Positions 1-9,839 are shown, counted from the first letter of the stretch. The stretch is 64,000 nt of DNA from Nemorincola sp044225795 (GCA_044225795.1 JBGAIF010000004.1:286551-350550), one strand, 5' to 3'. Numbers and translations are program-made. The notes: generated by a model from the letters alone, not told the origin.

Positions 1-1
1 A

Positions 2-925
2 ATGGTGCGGAGAAATACCCCTGCAACCATTGAAGGTATTCCCGATGTGCTCGGAGGCTACCGTATACGTTATAAGATAGCTTCTTTCGATAAAGTAAGC
101 ATCATCATCCCCACAAAAGACCAGGTGACGCTGCTGAAACTCGCTATTGATTCCATATTTCAAAAGACCGATTACCCTGATTATGAAATAATTGTACTTA
201 ACAATAATAGCACCTCTCCTGAATTTTTCGAACTGATGAAAGAATATGAGGCGGCTTACAGCAACAAGTTCCGTTGTATTGAAGCTTCATTCCCATTCAA
301 TTTTGCAAAACTTATGAACCTTGGCGTTTCTCTGAGCCGGGGTAAGTATGTGTTAATGTGCAATAATGATATAGAGGTGATACACAGCGACTGGATGACA
401 GAAATGGTTTCATTTACGCAAAGAGAAAAAACAGGAGTTGTGGGGGTAAAATTGCTCTACCAGGACAATACCATTCAACATGCCGGCGTAGTTCTGGGTC
501 TGGGAGGCGCCGCAGGCCATGTCTTTGTGAATATGCATAAAGATGACCGCGGATATTTCAATTACATCAAATCTTTGAACAACTATTCGGCCCTTACCGG
601 AGCCTGCCTTATGTGCAGGAAAAATATTTACGAAGAGGTAGGCGGAATGGATGAGCGGCTTGACGTAGAATATAACGATGTTGACTTTTGTCTCAAACTT
701 ATTGCCAAAGGATATTATAACGTTTATGTACCGACAGTAGAGCTCTACCACTACGAATCGGCAACAAGGGGACATCCCTTCCAGAGTAAGGAATCTTGGG
801 CACAACATGAAAAGGACTTCGGCATTTTCAGAGGCAAGTGGCAAAAACTCATCGATAATGACCCGTTTTATAGCCCGAATCTGAGTATCCAGGCTACCGA
901 TTTTAGATTAAGAGACCACGCTTAG
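2..925 (+). CDS. GT2 family glycosyltransferase (5' end outside window)
   Basis: C-terminal part of a family 2 (GT-A fold) glycosyltransferase, expected to move a sugar from a nucleotide-sugar donor onto a growing surface glycan at the cytoplasmic face. The visible 307 residues contain the nucleotide-binding strand VSIIIPTKD (about 32-40), the DxD-type metal site CNNDIEV (120-126), the acceptor-side GGMDERLDVEYNDVDFCLK (214-232) and HYES near 250. The frame is open to the window edge. The first ATG sits at position 2, so this is probably the last domain of a longer, possibly multi-domain enzyme rather than a complete gene. The stop is followed after 38 bases by the next same-strand gene, which suggests one operon. 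Family call is firm; donor and acceptor cannot be read from the sequence. Confidence 0.85.
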   Translation: MVRRNTPATIEGIPDVLGGYRIRYKIASFDKVSIIIPTKDQVTLLKLAIDSIFQKTDYPDYEIIVLNNNSTSPEFFELMKEYEAAYSNKFRCIEASFPFNFAKLMNLGVSLSRGKYVLMCNNDIEVIHSDWMTEMVSFTQREKTGVVGVKLLYQDNTIQHAGVVLGLGGAAGHVFVNMHKDDRGYFNYIKSLNNYSALTGACLMCRKNIYEEVGGMDERLDVEYNDVDFCLKLIAKGYYNVYVPTVELYHYESATRGHPFQSKESWAQHEKDFGIFRGKWQKLIDNDPFYSPNLSIQATDFRLRDHA

Positions 926-963
926 GTGTAAACAATCTTTTTTGACCGTTTAGTAATTCAGAA

Positions 964-3900
964 ATGCTAAAGAATAAACCACAATATCTTCTGCTGGGTT
1001 TGCTGGTTTTGATTTGTTGCTTCGTATTTAAGGATTTTCTGCTATTAAAGAAAGCCTACTTTTTTTATGATATCAACTGTGACGGCTCATACTATTCCTA
1101 CCCGGTTTATTGCAATATATCAAGTTACTTAAAACATGGCGTGATCCCTACGTGGAGTTTTAAGACAGGAATGGGACAAAACATTTTCCCATTTATGTTT
1201 AGAAACCCGTTTGATATCATTCTCTATTTAGCCGGCAAAGATAATATCTTGTCCTTAGCTATTTATGTTGAGGTCTTTAAGATCATATTATCGGGGCTTC
1301 TTTTCTACAGGTATCTGAAGTTGGTGAAGGTTTCTGATTACCCGGCTGTAATTGGAAGTTTACTATTCTCATTTTGCAGCTTTATAACAGAAGGAAGTGC
1401 GTGGTTCATTTTCACATTTGAAGCATTTAATTTCGCTTTGTTGCTTTACGGCTTTGAGTTATTCTATCAGCATAATAAGTCATTGATTTTTACCATTGCT
1501 GTCTTCTTGCTGTGCATTTCTATGCCGTTCAATATTTATTTGTATGGCATATTTATAATAGCATATGCAGCCTTCCGCCATTTTCAAACAGATAAGTCAG
1601 GTATTAAAACATTGGCGGTAGTCTATCTGAAACTTGCGGGAATTGTGCTATTAGCCTGTCTATTGGCATTCCCGGTATTATTACAAAATCTCTTCTTACT
1701 ATTTAATAGCCCTAGAGGTGCTGATTCGCATCTTCTTTCAACTGCGCTTCAACATTCTTCGCCATTCCAGTTGGCAGATAAGTTACAGCTCGGTACATGT
1801 CTCATGAGATTTTACTCGAACGATATCCTCGGAAGTGGCAGTAATTTTAAAGGGTGGAATCAGCATGTAATGGAGGCTCCGTTGCTTTATTGCGGATTGA
1901 TAAGTCTTCTATTGTTACCACAGGTATTTAGCTCGCTAAATAGGAGAAATAAAATTACATACATAATATTTGTTGCTGCATGGCTGCTGCCGATGGTATT
2001 CCCTTACCTGCGGTATGCCTTTTGGCTATTTACCGGAGATTATTATCGTGCATACTCTTTCTTCGTTTCTTTCGTATTTATATATTATTCGGTACGCGCA
2101 CTCGACTACATCATAGAAAAAAAGAAAGTCAATTGGGTAACAATGTGCGTCACAACAGCCGTTTTGCTGATATTGCTTTTTCACCCGGTACTAATATCTG
2201 ATGAAATTATTGACAAGGCGATAAGAAGGAATATTGCAATTATGATCATTTCCTATGCAATTTTACTTTCTGCAATACCGGTTTTCAAAAAATATGCCTC
2301 TGTAAAGTATGCAATTCTCATTCTACTCATCATCGAGCTCTGCTATTCAGTGAACATAACAGCCAATCGTAGGGATGCATTCGGACTTGACTGGCTAAAG
2401 AATGAAAAGGTTGTATTTAATGACTTTCATGCAGACGCGGCAAATTACATTGAATCAATCGACAAGTCTTTTTATCGAATTGACAGGCATTGGGAGCCAA
2501 ACACATCCCGTTGGTCTTGTCTGAACTTCAATCAGGTACAAAACTATTTTAGTACCTCCTCTTATAGTCCATTCAACCAATTGTACTACGTTAATTATCT
2601 CCGGGCAATGGGAATAGTGAATAAGAACAGTGAAAAAGAAACCCGCTGGGCAATAGGCCTATCAGACATTCCGGTTCTCGAAGCAGAGAACTGTGTAAAA
2701 TATTACATCGCACAAAATGGCGCATCTCCATCATACCCAGCATTTTGGGACTCAATTACAACAAAGGGAGATGTTACAATATTCAAAAGTAAAGTGGCCC
2801 TGCCTCTCGGATACTCCTACAGCAAATACATAACAGATAAACAATTTACTGCGCTTTCAACTGATCAAAAACGCTATGTATCAACAATGGCATTTGTTGT
2901 TAGCGAGCAGGATACGAACAAATTAAGACGACTAAAACGATTTGATACTAATGACGATACTTCTCTTCTTACAGATCCCTCAGTCGGGATGGCAATAAGT
3001 AACTTATCAAGCTTACATAAGGATACATTAGCTATAGACCATTTTGAAGAAAACATCATTACTGGCTACATCAACTTCAGTTCAGATAAGTTACTTTACT
3101 TCCCGGTACCTTACGACGACGGATGGGAAATAATGGTAGATGTAACACCATTTAAACCTATCAAAGTAAATGGCGGGATGATGGGCGTATTTGTGGAGAA
3201 AGGAAAACACCACATTGAATTACACTATCACCTTAGATACCTTTACAAGGGACTGTTAGTATCAATACTCTGCATAATTGCACTCTTGATCATATATAGA
3301 AAACAGGTGGAAAATGTAATATTTCATCTGTCCTCAAAAATTGGCGATACAGTGTTAAGCCAACGTAGAAATTTAATTTTGATCTTAATTTTCGCTATAG
3401 TTTTCTGCATTCTTTATACTTACTTTCATCCATATAGCAGCACAGTATTTTTTGGAGATGACCTGCTTGTATATAAAGATTTCAGTGGACTGCACGGGTT
3501 GTCAGAAAAAATACGGCTATCAGTCCTCGCCCAAAAATATAGACCGGTTCACGACTTTGTTTTTGCGCTGGTAGCCGGCATCCTTCAGAAAAACGTTGCA
3601 GGATATTACGTAGTAAACATCCTGATTCAAACAATAAATACTTTAGTTTTCGCAGCTATAGCACATATCTTTTTGAGATCCAGAATGCTCTCACTGTTTT
3701 TTAGTTTGACGTTTGGAATTTCCAGGTTTTGTTTGTTCAATATTAACCAGGCAGCAAATGGCGGACCACTTGAAGGCCTGGCAACAACATTCTTTTTGTT
3801 ATCCATTCTTATGCTATTACGGGGAATTTTGTCAAGAGACTCAGATGACAATATAACTTATAAAAGGTTTGGGCTCAGTATCCTATATGCCAACTTGTGT

Positions 3901-4926
3901 TTTTATACGCATGAACGGTATGTTGTATTGTTGTTGTTTATTTTGTTAGTTATTGCTTTTGGCAGTATGACCAGAACCATAACTCTAACCATAAAGCATA
4001 GAATATTTCTTTCAATTGCAGTTATCCTATCTGTTATTTTAAACGTTTTTATTAAAAAACATTTTTTCTCGTTGCCGTTCTTTGTTGGCACTGGTGGCAC
4101 AAATATCTCCTTGAAAATGTCTGATGTTTTGGCATATTTTCTTGACGGCACACTATCAATAATGCAAATTAATTCTGGACAACAGTACCTCGTTGGTACC
4201 ACATTTGAGTCATTGAATGGTTTCTACAAAGTCCTATCTATATTATTATTAATAACAACAATGCTGGCTGTAACACTTTTCTTACTTCGTAGTCTCAAAA
4301 AAAACAGATCAAAGGCTCACAACAAATTGCAAATTGTTTTCTTGCTATCAGTACTCTTTGCACTTTGCCTGGCCCCCGCAGTGGTAACTATTCGGCTCGA
4401 GCAAAGATGGTTACAGGCCAGCTCCGCGATATACTTGTTATTATTTATTGCTAGCCTTTCAGGCTTGGACTACACTAACAGAGTCAAAACATATCTCGTC
4501 ATATTCTTCACTATACTTTATTGTTCAATTGACTTCAACTATCTCCGCTCTGGCTACGAGAACATCTACTTATCAAACTCGTTACACATAGGCGAAATGT
4601 TCAAGAGAGCAATTGACAACAACACCATAAAAAGTGATTGCAAAAAAATATACATATGGGAAAAGAACAAAGATGTGAATACGGAGAATTGTTATACATG
4701 GACCCTCGGTGACTCGTACTTCTTTGACTTTTACCAAAATAAAAAAGTCACAATAAAATTTGTCGACTCTATTTACACGCAGTCGCAGTCTGGCTTACAG
4801 TCTTCATTTGCAAATTTCCATACTCCTGACGAACAAATAATCTATATCAAAGGTTGGGACATCATCGACATCTCTGGAGAGTACAATAAAGACTCTTTAA
4901 AAGTTTTTAGAACTTCAATTCAGTAA
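964..4926 (+). CDS. Large polytopic membrane protein: YfhO-like half fused to a second membrane half
   Basis: A 1320-residue integral membrane protein in two parts. Residues 1 to about 790 resemble the YfhO/GT-C family: an N-terminal TM, a periplasmic loop rich in aromatic residues (YDINCDGSYYSYP), a string of TM helices, then an extracytoplasmic beta domain ending in a YfhO-like tail (PYDDGWEIMVDV, then EKGKHHIELHYH) and a last TM. A second polytopic block starts near residue 800 (RRNLILILIFAIVF), with an early acidic loop (FFGDDLLVYKD, YRPVHDFVF) of the kind seen in GT-C glycosyltransferases, about ten TMs and a soluble tail. GT-C enzymes use lipid-linked sugars outside the membrane, so a role in glycan or lipid glycosylation is inferred. 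YfhO proteins are usually about 800-900 residues, so this looks like a fusion. It is probably co-transcribed with the upstream GT2 gene. Confidence 0.75.
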   Translation: MLKNKPQYLLLGLLVLICCFVFKDFLLLKKAYFFYDINCDGSYYSYPVYCNISSYLKHGVIPTWSFKTGMGQNIFPFMFRNPFDIILYLAGKDNILSLAIYVEVFKIILSGLLFYRYLKLVKVSDYPAVIGSLLFSFCSFITEGSAWFIFTFEAFNFALLLYGFELFYQHNKSLIFTIAVFLLCISMPFNIYLYGIFIIAYAAFRHFQTDKSGIKTLAVVYLKLAGIVLLACLLAFPVLLQNLFLLFNSPRGADSHLLSTALQHSSPFQLADKLQLGTCLMRFYSNDILGSGSNFKGWNQHVMEAPLLYCGLISLLLLPQVFSSLNRRNKITYIIFVAAWLLPMVFPYLRYAFWLFTGDYYRAYSFFVSFVFIYYSVRALDYIIEKKKVNWVTMCVTTAVLLILLFHPVLISDEIIDKAIRRNIAIMIISYAILLSAIPVFKKYASVKYAILILLIIELCYSVNITANRRDAFGLDWLKNEKVVFNDFHADAANYIESIDKSFYRIDRHWEPNTSRWSCLNFNQVQNYFSTSSYSPFNQLYYVNYLRAMGIVNKNSEKETRWAIGLSDIPVLEAENCVKYYIAQNGASPSYPAFWDSITTKGDVTIFKSKVALPLGYSYSKYITDKQFTALSTDQKRYVSTMAFVVSEQDTNKLRRLKRFDTNDDTSLLTDPSVGMAISNLSSLHKDTLAIDHFEENIITGYINFSSDKLLYFPVPYDDGWEIMVDVTPFKPIKVNGGMMGVFVEKGKHHIELHYHLRYLYKGLLVSILCIIALLIIYRKQVENVIFHLSSKIGDTVLSQRRNLILILIFAIVFCILYTYFHPYSSTVFFGDDLLVYKDFSGLHGLSEKIRLSVLAQKYRPVHDFVFALVAGILQKNVAGYYVVNILIQTINTLVFAAIAHIFLRSRMLSLFFSLTFGISRFCLFNINQAANGGPLEGLATTFFLLSILMLLRGILSRDSDDNITYKRFGLSILYANLCFYTHERYVVLLLFILLVIAFGSMTRTITLTIKHRIFLSIAVILSVILNVFIKKHFFSLPFFVGTGGTNISLKMSDVLAYFLDGTLSIMQINSGQQYLVGTTFESLNGFYKVLSILLLITTMLAVTLFLLRSLKKNRSKAHNKLQIVFLLSVLFALCLAPAVVTIRLEQRWLQASSAIYLLLFIASLSGLDYTNRVKTYLVIFFTILYCSIDFNYLRSGYENIYLSNSLHIGEMFKRAIDNNTIKSDCKKIYIWEKNKDVNTENCYTWTLGDSYFFDFYQNKKVTIKFVDSIYTQSQSGLQSSFANFHTPDEQIIYIKGWDIIDISGEYNKDSLKVFRTSIQ

Positions 4927-4967
4927 ATATCACGCCGCACAATACGGTTATTTATACAAATAGATTA

Positions 4968-7900
4968 TTATGGTTTTCTTACAAAAAACCTTATCTCATC
5001 GCCTTTCCCGTTGCGCTCCAATTCAGCTCTTATCTCATTAAGCCTTTCTACTTTTTCAGATGGGTACTCCGCTTTTAGTACGTCATAGAAATACTCATGA
5101 TAATCACCTACAGAAGTGTACAACTTTTCAATTACAAATCCCGCATGCTCCAGTTTATCCCTAAGTGTCGATGGCGTATAATGTACATAGTGATGTGTGG
5201 GGTCCAGCCATACCCATCCCTCACCCTGCTTCTCAGAGCAGTAAGAGCCTATATTAGGTACTATACCAAAGAAATACCCCCCGGAAACTAACGTGTCATA
5301 TATTTTAGCAAGTGTCTCCTGCGGATTGGGTATGTGCTCCAGCACATGCACCATACTCATTACCTGGCAAGACCCTGCTCCGATAGACGAATCTGTGAAC
5401 TGGCTGTTTGAGACAGGTATCTGCAATCGCATGGTGGCAAAGTCCAGGCAATTTCTGGTCATCTCTATACCAATAGGGGAAAAACCTTTTTCCCTTACGT
5501 TTGATAATAAACCGCCCCAGCCACATCCCACATCAAGCCAAAGGCCACTGCGTTTCGAGCAATGTTGAAGCGCCTCATTGATGAACTCATGCCTTCTCAG
5601 TGGACTTGCCATTATTTCTGCATCAGACGAGGGTAAACGCATATGAGACGTATCATTTGCATACGCCTGGTATATCTGGTACATTGTTTCCTTAGTCGGC
5701 CTTGTTCTCAGGTACACGAGTCCGCAAGAGCCACACCTCACAATGTCAGCAACATCTCTGACCTGCTCCGCATCCGCTGAGTGGCAATATAAACACGATA
5801 TTCTCTCATAACCCTGCTGCATTGTCTCCTGTTCTGTTTTAGTGGCCATTGTGTCTTCTTTTATGATGCTTGTTTCGCTATTATCTGAATGTTCTTTTTT
5901 TTTTGAGTCATCCCCTGATTCGACAACATTGACCTGTTGATCCGGTTCAGCTATCAGCGTATTGTCCCTTTCAGGTTCTCTTTCGTTAGTAAGTTCATAA
6001 TTGTTTTCTATGTTTTTCAGATAAGGTAAATCTGTTGCAGAATGCATATCCACAATCTTTTTGAAAGTACTCTTCATACTTTCACGGTTGAAATATTTCA
6101 ATACGTAGTCTTTACCAAACCTGGAGAATCTCTCCCAGTTATTCTTATCAGAGTATGCCTGGAGGATGGCATACTGCAATTCTTTCGCGGTATTTGCCCC
6201 ATTGTATAGAAAACCTCCGTCACGCGGCAATCCCTCAAAAGCAATGTGGGTTCCGGCTACGGGAACACCTTTCGACATTGCCTCGATCACCTTGCCCTTT
6301 ACTCCGGCACCTACCCGCAAAGGCACAACGGATAATCTTACCCTTGAATACAGATTATTCAGGTTTTCGCTGGAAATGTTGGAGAATATCTCCAATGTCG
6401 GGAATTTCTTCTTGTAATTATATACAAAGTCAGGAACGTTAGATCCGGCTATCGACAGCTTGATCTTAAGATCGTACAGTGGCTGATAAACCTCTTCCAG
6501 GAACCAGGCTATCGCATCCTGGTTTGGCGTGTGATTGAACCCACCAATGAACATGATACCATCACGTTCGTCAAAAGAAGGCCCTTGCTCCGCTACATCA
6601 AAGAAATAAGGAGGTATATAATGTATAGGCTGACTTATCTTCCTCTTGAGAAATTCCATCTCCTCAAAGCTGATAGCCAGTGAATGGTCTGCATATTCAT
6701 ACATAAAATCCTCTTCAGCCTTCAGCAGCTTTGATTTCAGGCTCAGAGATATATCCTTTGCAATGATGCTTTCCTGTTCCAGCCTCAGATAGCCAAGATC
6801 ATGTCCATAATAAATGACTGTTCCCTTATAGTTGTTATTGCGCAGATGCACCATAAAGGGGATACATACTGACGAACGGCTAAGCAGGATAATATCGTAC
6901 TTATCAAAGTTGTCTTTGAAATAACGCTCCCAGTTGAAATTGAAGGGATTTCCTTCTACGCAATAAAACACCTCAACTCCTTTTTCCTGTAGTGCTCTTT
7001 TATATTGCTTGGCGGGGTGCGGGTTTGAACTAAGGAATTTCACGTTGCAACCAAGGCTCAGGAGAGAATCTACATAGTTGCTCATCGTCCTCGATCCGGC
7101 ATCCTGGTCCGGTGTTGGCAGATTATGGTCAACTATCAGCACATGCTTTTTACCTCCCGACCTGTCACGTTCTGTAAACACGTTTTCTCCGTTAGGCGAC
7201 TTAAGCGCCAGTTCATGCTTCCACTTTTCTTTCAACTTTTCATTATTGATCACCTGATATTTCTTGATACCGCTACCGGTATCTGTACCATGTGATGCTC
7301 CTTCAAAATGGACAACTATGGAAAACGGCTGATAATATACCTTATACCCTCGCTTCCTTACTTCAAAGCACAGGTCAGAATCTTCGCAATAAGCCGGGGA
7401 GAAATGCTCATCAAACCCTCCTATCTCCTTCCATAAAGAGGTCTTTATCATAATAGAGGCGCCCGATATGTAGTCTACTTCTTTCACATAATTATACTCC
7501 GGCTTATCAGCATGGTCCTGGTTCCCATAGTTCCAGGCACTGCCATCTTTCCAAACGATACCTCCTGCTTCCTGTAGTTTTCCATTCGGGTAGATCAACT
7601 TTGAACCTACCAGCCCCGCATCTTTATAATTCTCAAATGTCTGCAGCAGTTCTACCAACCATTCCTTTCTTGTTACTGTATCATTATTCAAGAAAACAAT
7701 ATACTTACCCCTGGCCTTTTTAGCTGCATTGTTACAGTTCTTTAGAAACCCGAGATTCGTTTCATTTCTTACAATGATAAGATTATCAATATGTTGTTTC
7801 AGAAACTCATTCCCATCTGGCGATCTGTCGTCAGCAATGATCACTTCATAATTAGGATTCTTATTATATTCATATATAGACCTGACACAGTAATAAGTGT

Positions 7901-8195
7901 GCTCCACCTGGTTGTACATAGGTACTACAATAGAAACTACAGGCTCTGACGATATTGGTAGTACGATCTTATATACCGGATCGATCTTCTTTATAGACAA
8001 TACAGGTCCATAGGCAGAATGCTTATCATATCCCGGGAAAAAATACTCGGACCTCTTATGCAGAAAACTTTGAACTCCCTGCACTGTTCCTCTCTCCTTT
8101 ACTTCAGCCATCAATTCCTGGTAAAGGATGCCTCTTATCGGACTATTTATGAACTTTTGGACATAGACCAGATACTTCTTAACCTTAGCGATCAT
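4968..8195 (-). CDS. Trimodular GT2 - GT4 - SAM methyltransferase protein
   Basis: One 1075-residue polypeptide with three enzymatic parts. Residues about 84-310 are a GT2 domain (VVSIVVPMYNQ, metal site LNNDTV, YCEDSDLCFEV). Residues about 345-720 are a GT-B/GT4 domain (KHVLIVDHNLPTPDQDAGSR at its start, GGFNHTPNQDAI, VPLRVGAGVKGKVIEAMSKG). A charged, low-complexity linker follows at about 725-790. The C-terminal part (from a Met at residue 783) is a class I methyltransferase with a small zinc-ribbon (CLYCHS, then CGSCG), the SAM loop LWLDVGCGWGG and HVLEHIP after strand 4. Such enzymes build and cap rhamnose- or heptose-type surface polysaccharides, but the sugar is unknown. The gene is convergent with the YfhO-like gene. 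The internal Met after the linker suggests the methyltransferase was once a separate gene. Confidence 0.85.
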   Translation of the reverse strand: MIAKVKKYLVYVQKFINSPIRGILYQELMAEVKERGTVQGVQSFLHKRSEYFFPGYDKHSAYGPVLSIKKIDPVYKIVLPISSEPVVSIVVPMYNQVEHTYYCVRSIYEYNKNPNYEVIIADDRSPDGNEFLKQHIDNLIIVRNETNLGFLKNCNNAAKKARGKYIVFLNNDTVTRKEWLVELLQTFENYKDAGLVGSKLIYPNGKLQEAGGIVWKDGSAWNYGNQDHADKPEYNYVKEVDYISGASIMIKTSLWKEIGGFDEHFSPAYCEDSDLCFEVRKRGYKVYYQPFSIVVHFEGASHGTDTGSGIKKYQVINNEKLKEKWKHELALKSPNGENVFTERDRSGGKKHVLIVDHNLPTPDQDAGSRTMSNYVDSLLSLGCNVKFLSSNPHPAKQYKRALQEKGVEVFYCVEGNPFNFNWERYFKDNFDKYDIILLSRSSVCIPFMVHLRNNNYKGTVIYYGHDLGYLRLEQESIIAKDISLSLKSKLLKAEEDFMYEYADHSLAISFEEMEFLKRKISQPIHYIPPYFFDVAEQGPSFDERDGIMFIGGFNHTPNQDAIAWFLEEVYQPLYDLKIKLSIAGSNVPDFVYNYKKKFPTLEIFSNISSENLNNLYSRVRLSVVPLRVGAGVKGKVIEAMSKGVPVAGTHIAFEGLPRDGGFLYNGANTAKELQYAILQAYSDKNNWERFSRFGKDYVLKYFNRESMKSTFKKIVDMHSATDLPYLKNIENNYELTNEREPERDNTLIAEPDQQVNVVESGDDSKKKEHSDNSETSIIKEDTMATKTEQETMQQGYERISCLYCHSADAEQVRDVADIVRCGSCGLVYLRTRPTKETMYQIYQAYANDTSHMRLPSSDAEIMASPLRRHEFINEALQHCSKRSGLWLDVGCGWGGLLSNVREKGFSPIGIEMTRNCLDFATMRLQIPVSNSQFTDSSIGAGSCQVMSMVHVLEHIPNPQETLAKIYDTLVSGGYFFGIVPNIGSYCSEKQGEGWVWLDPTHHYVHYTPSTLRDKLEHAGFVIEKLYTSVGDYHEYFYDVLKAEYPSEKVERLNEIRAELERNGKGDEIRFFVRKP

Positions 8196-8557
8196 CAGCG
8201 TATGCTTATATAGTGGGTATATTTCAAAAAAATACTCGTCTCAGGCTAATATTTACCATTAAATAATATCACCCTGATAACTTATATTATACGCAATAAT
8301 ACGCATTTTTTGGTTGGCAAATACTTCAAAATGACTAAAAACCAACTCTGCGATCCACTTTTAACAACTGTAGAATAGTTCTGATATTAAATATTTTTTA
8401 TTTCACAAAATATTTGAACCTTATTAAAAAACGCATATTATCTTTGCATGAAATTTACTTTACCTTAAAGAAAATAAAAAATATACTTGCTAATCGGCTG
8501 ATTTTTAATTTTTAGCACGATTTTTGCTGCAAGTATATAAACCCGCGACAGCATTAA
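8196..8557. other. Intergenic control region between divergent glycan genes
   Basis: A 362-base AT-rich stretch between the divergently read GT2-GT4-methyltransferase gene and the sugar transferase gene. Apart from the promoter listed at 8413-8446 I see no gene, tRNA or strong hairpin in it. Confidence 0.6.
8413..8446 (+). promoter_or_regulatory. Putative Bacteroidota promoter for the sugar transferase gene
   Basis: TTTG at 8413-8416 and TATCTTTG at 8439-8446 match the -33/-7 elements of the Bacteroidota primary sigma factor. The spacer is 22 bases, slightly longer than the usual 19-21. Transcription would start near 8453 and leave a leader of about 105 bases. Confidence 0.4.
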
Positions 8558-9298
8558 ATGAAACAACAGGCAGCGTTAGATATTTCAATAGATCGTTCAC
8601 AAGTCATACCCCAGTCAGACATAGCCAATATTCGGTATATGTTTCTGGAGATGAACCAACAATATCTGGATCACCAGCCTGCAGCCTATTACTATACCGT
8701 AAAACGCATTATGGATGTTACTATATCTGTATTGTTTATTGCTTTGGTCATGTCTTGGCTTACGCCCATTATCGCATTACTAATAAAGCTTACATCAAAA
8801 GGCCCGGTTTTCTTTATCCAAAAACGGACCGGTTATATGGGCGTAGAATTTAATTGCTTTAAGTTCCGTACCATGTACATCAATGATGAAGCAGACATAA
8901 AGCAGGTTTCTATCAACGACAAACGCATCACATGGATCGGCAAGTTCCTTCGTCTTACTCATATAGACGAAACACCACAGTTCTTTAACGTGATTCGTGG
9001 AGAGATGAGCGTTGTTGGTCCTCGCCCGCATATGCTTTATCACACACGTTATTATTCCGAATGTATCCCTTATTACAATTTGCGCCTTGAGGTAAAGCCC
9101 GGAATGACAGGCATGGCCCAGATAAAAGATTATATTGGTGAGATCAGTGTAGAACGTGAGCTCCGCAAACGAATTCAATGGGATATCTATTACATGAAGA
9201 ATCGCAGTATCGGTTTAGATATCAAAATATTGCTTGCTACGGCAGGATCTGTTTTCCGGAAAATGCTGCAGCCATTCACAGGCAAAAAAGACAAATAG
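8558..9298 (+). CDS. Polyprenyl-phosphate sugar-1-phosphate transferase (initiating glycosyltransferase)
   Basis: Bacterial sugar transferase of the WcaJ/PglC type. It moves a sugar-1-phosphate from a nucleotide sugar onto undecaprenyl phosphate and so starts synthesis of an O-antigen, capsule or exopolysaccharide repeat unit. The 246 residues carry KRIMD (49-53) before a membrane hairpin (about 54-76), KFRTM (102-106), the catalytic block DETPQFFNVIRGEMSVVGPR (137-156), KPGMTGMAQ (180-188) and DIYYMKNRS (209-217). The long N-terminal membrane/CoA-binding region of full WcaJ-type proteins is missing, so this is the short catalytic form, with a 48-residue N-terminal extension. It stands alone with its own promoter and terminator and is the likely first enzyme for the glycan genes to its left. 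Confidence 0.9.
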   Translation: MKQQAALDISIDRSQVIPQSDIANIRYMFLEMNQQYLDHQPAAYYYTVKRIMDVTISVLFIALVMSWLTPIIALLIKLTSKGPVFFIQKRTGYMGVEFNCFKFRTMYINDEADIKQVSINDKRITWIGKFLRLTHIDETPQFFNVIRGEMSVVGPRPHMLYHTRYYSECIPYYNLRLEVKPGMTGMAQIKDYIGEISVERELRKRIQWDIYYMKNRSIGLDIKILLATAGSVFRKMLQPFTGKKDK

Positions 9299-9318
9299 GT
9301 TTCGCATTATAAAATTGA

Positions 9319-9345
9319 AGGCTATCAGAAACGATAGCCTTTTTT
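9319..9345 (+). terminator. Intrinsic terminator after the sugar transferase gene
   Basis: Perfect 8-bp stem AGGCTATC / GATAGCCT with a 6-base loop, followed directly by six T residues. Confidence 0.85.
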
Positions 9346-9404
9346 ATTGCCGTTACAATTAGAATTTCTATCTTAGTTTACGTTTAGAACCACACAAAAG
9401 AACA

Positions 9405-9839
9405 ATGAGAAGAAATAAGAAATTGCTCGTCCTGTCTGTCTTAAGTATCGGGATCATGGTATTTGCTCAAAGTTTCGCCTATCGCGACCATGATGATAAA
9501 CCTACCAACCTGAAAATTCTACCCAAAGACATCTCTGAAGATGATCTGCATACCATCATGCGAAATTATTCCCGATCATTAGGTGTACGCTGTAATTACT
9601 GTCATGTATCACAAAAAGTAGAAGGTCAAGAACGTCCGAAATGGGATTTCGCATCTGACGACAAACCGGAAAAGAACATTGCACGTGATATGATGCGCAT
9701 GGTAGAGGCGATCAACAATAAGTACATTGGCAACATAGCGCAGTCAGGCCATAAATGGGAACAAGTGTCTTGTGTTACCTGCCATATGGGAAGAACAACA
9801 CCTATTATCAGTGTCGACTCCATTGCAAAAAAACCATAA
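9405..9839 (+). CDS. Small diheme cytochrome c, photosynthetic-reaction-centre cytochrome-like
   Basis: A 144-residue exported c-type cytochrome. An N-terminal signal or anchor helix (about 6-24) is followed by two heme-binding CxxCH motifs, CNYCH (63-67) and CVTCH (123-127). The surrounding sequence (DDLHTIMRNYSRSLGVRCNY and ARDMMRMVEAIN) resembles the cytochrome c subunit family of reaction centres (PF02276-like), which also occurs in non-phototrophic Bacteroidota. Full reaction-centre subunits carry four hemes in more than 300 residues, so this is a half-size, two-heme version. It probably carries electrons in the periplasm; its partner is unknown. Methionines near the motifs (MRNYS, ARDMMRMV) could be axial ligands, which is inference. 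Its end nearly abuts the convergent FAD oxidoreductase gene. Confidence 0.8.
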   Translation: MRRNKKLLVLSVLSIGIMVFAQSFAYRDHDDKPTNLKILPKDISEDDLHTIMRNYSRSLGVRCNYCHVSQKVEGQERPKWDFASDDKPEKNIARDMMRMVEAINNKYIGNIAQSGHKWEQVSCVTCHMGRTTPIISVDSIAKKP

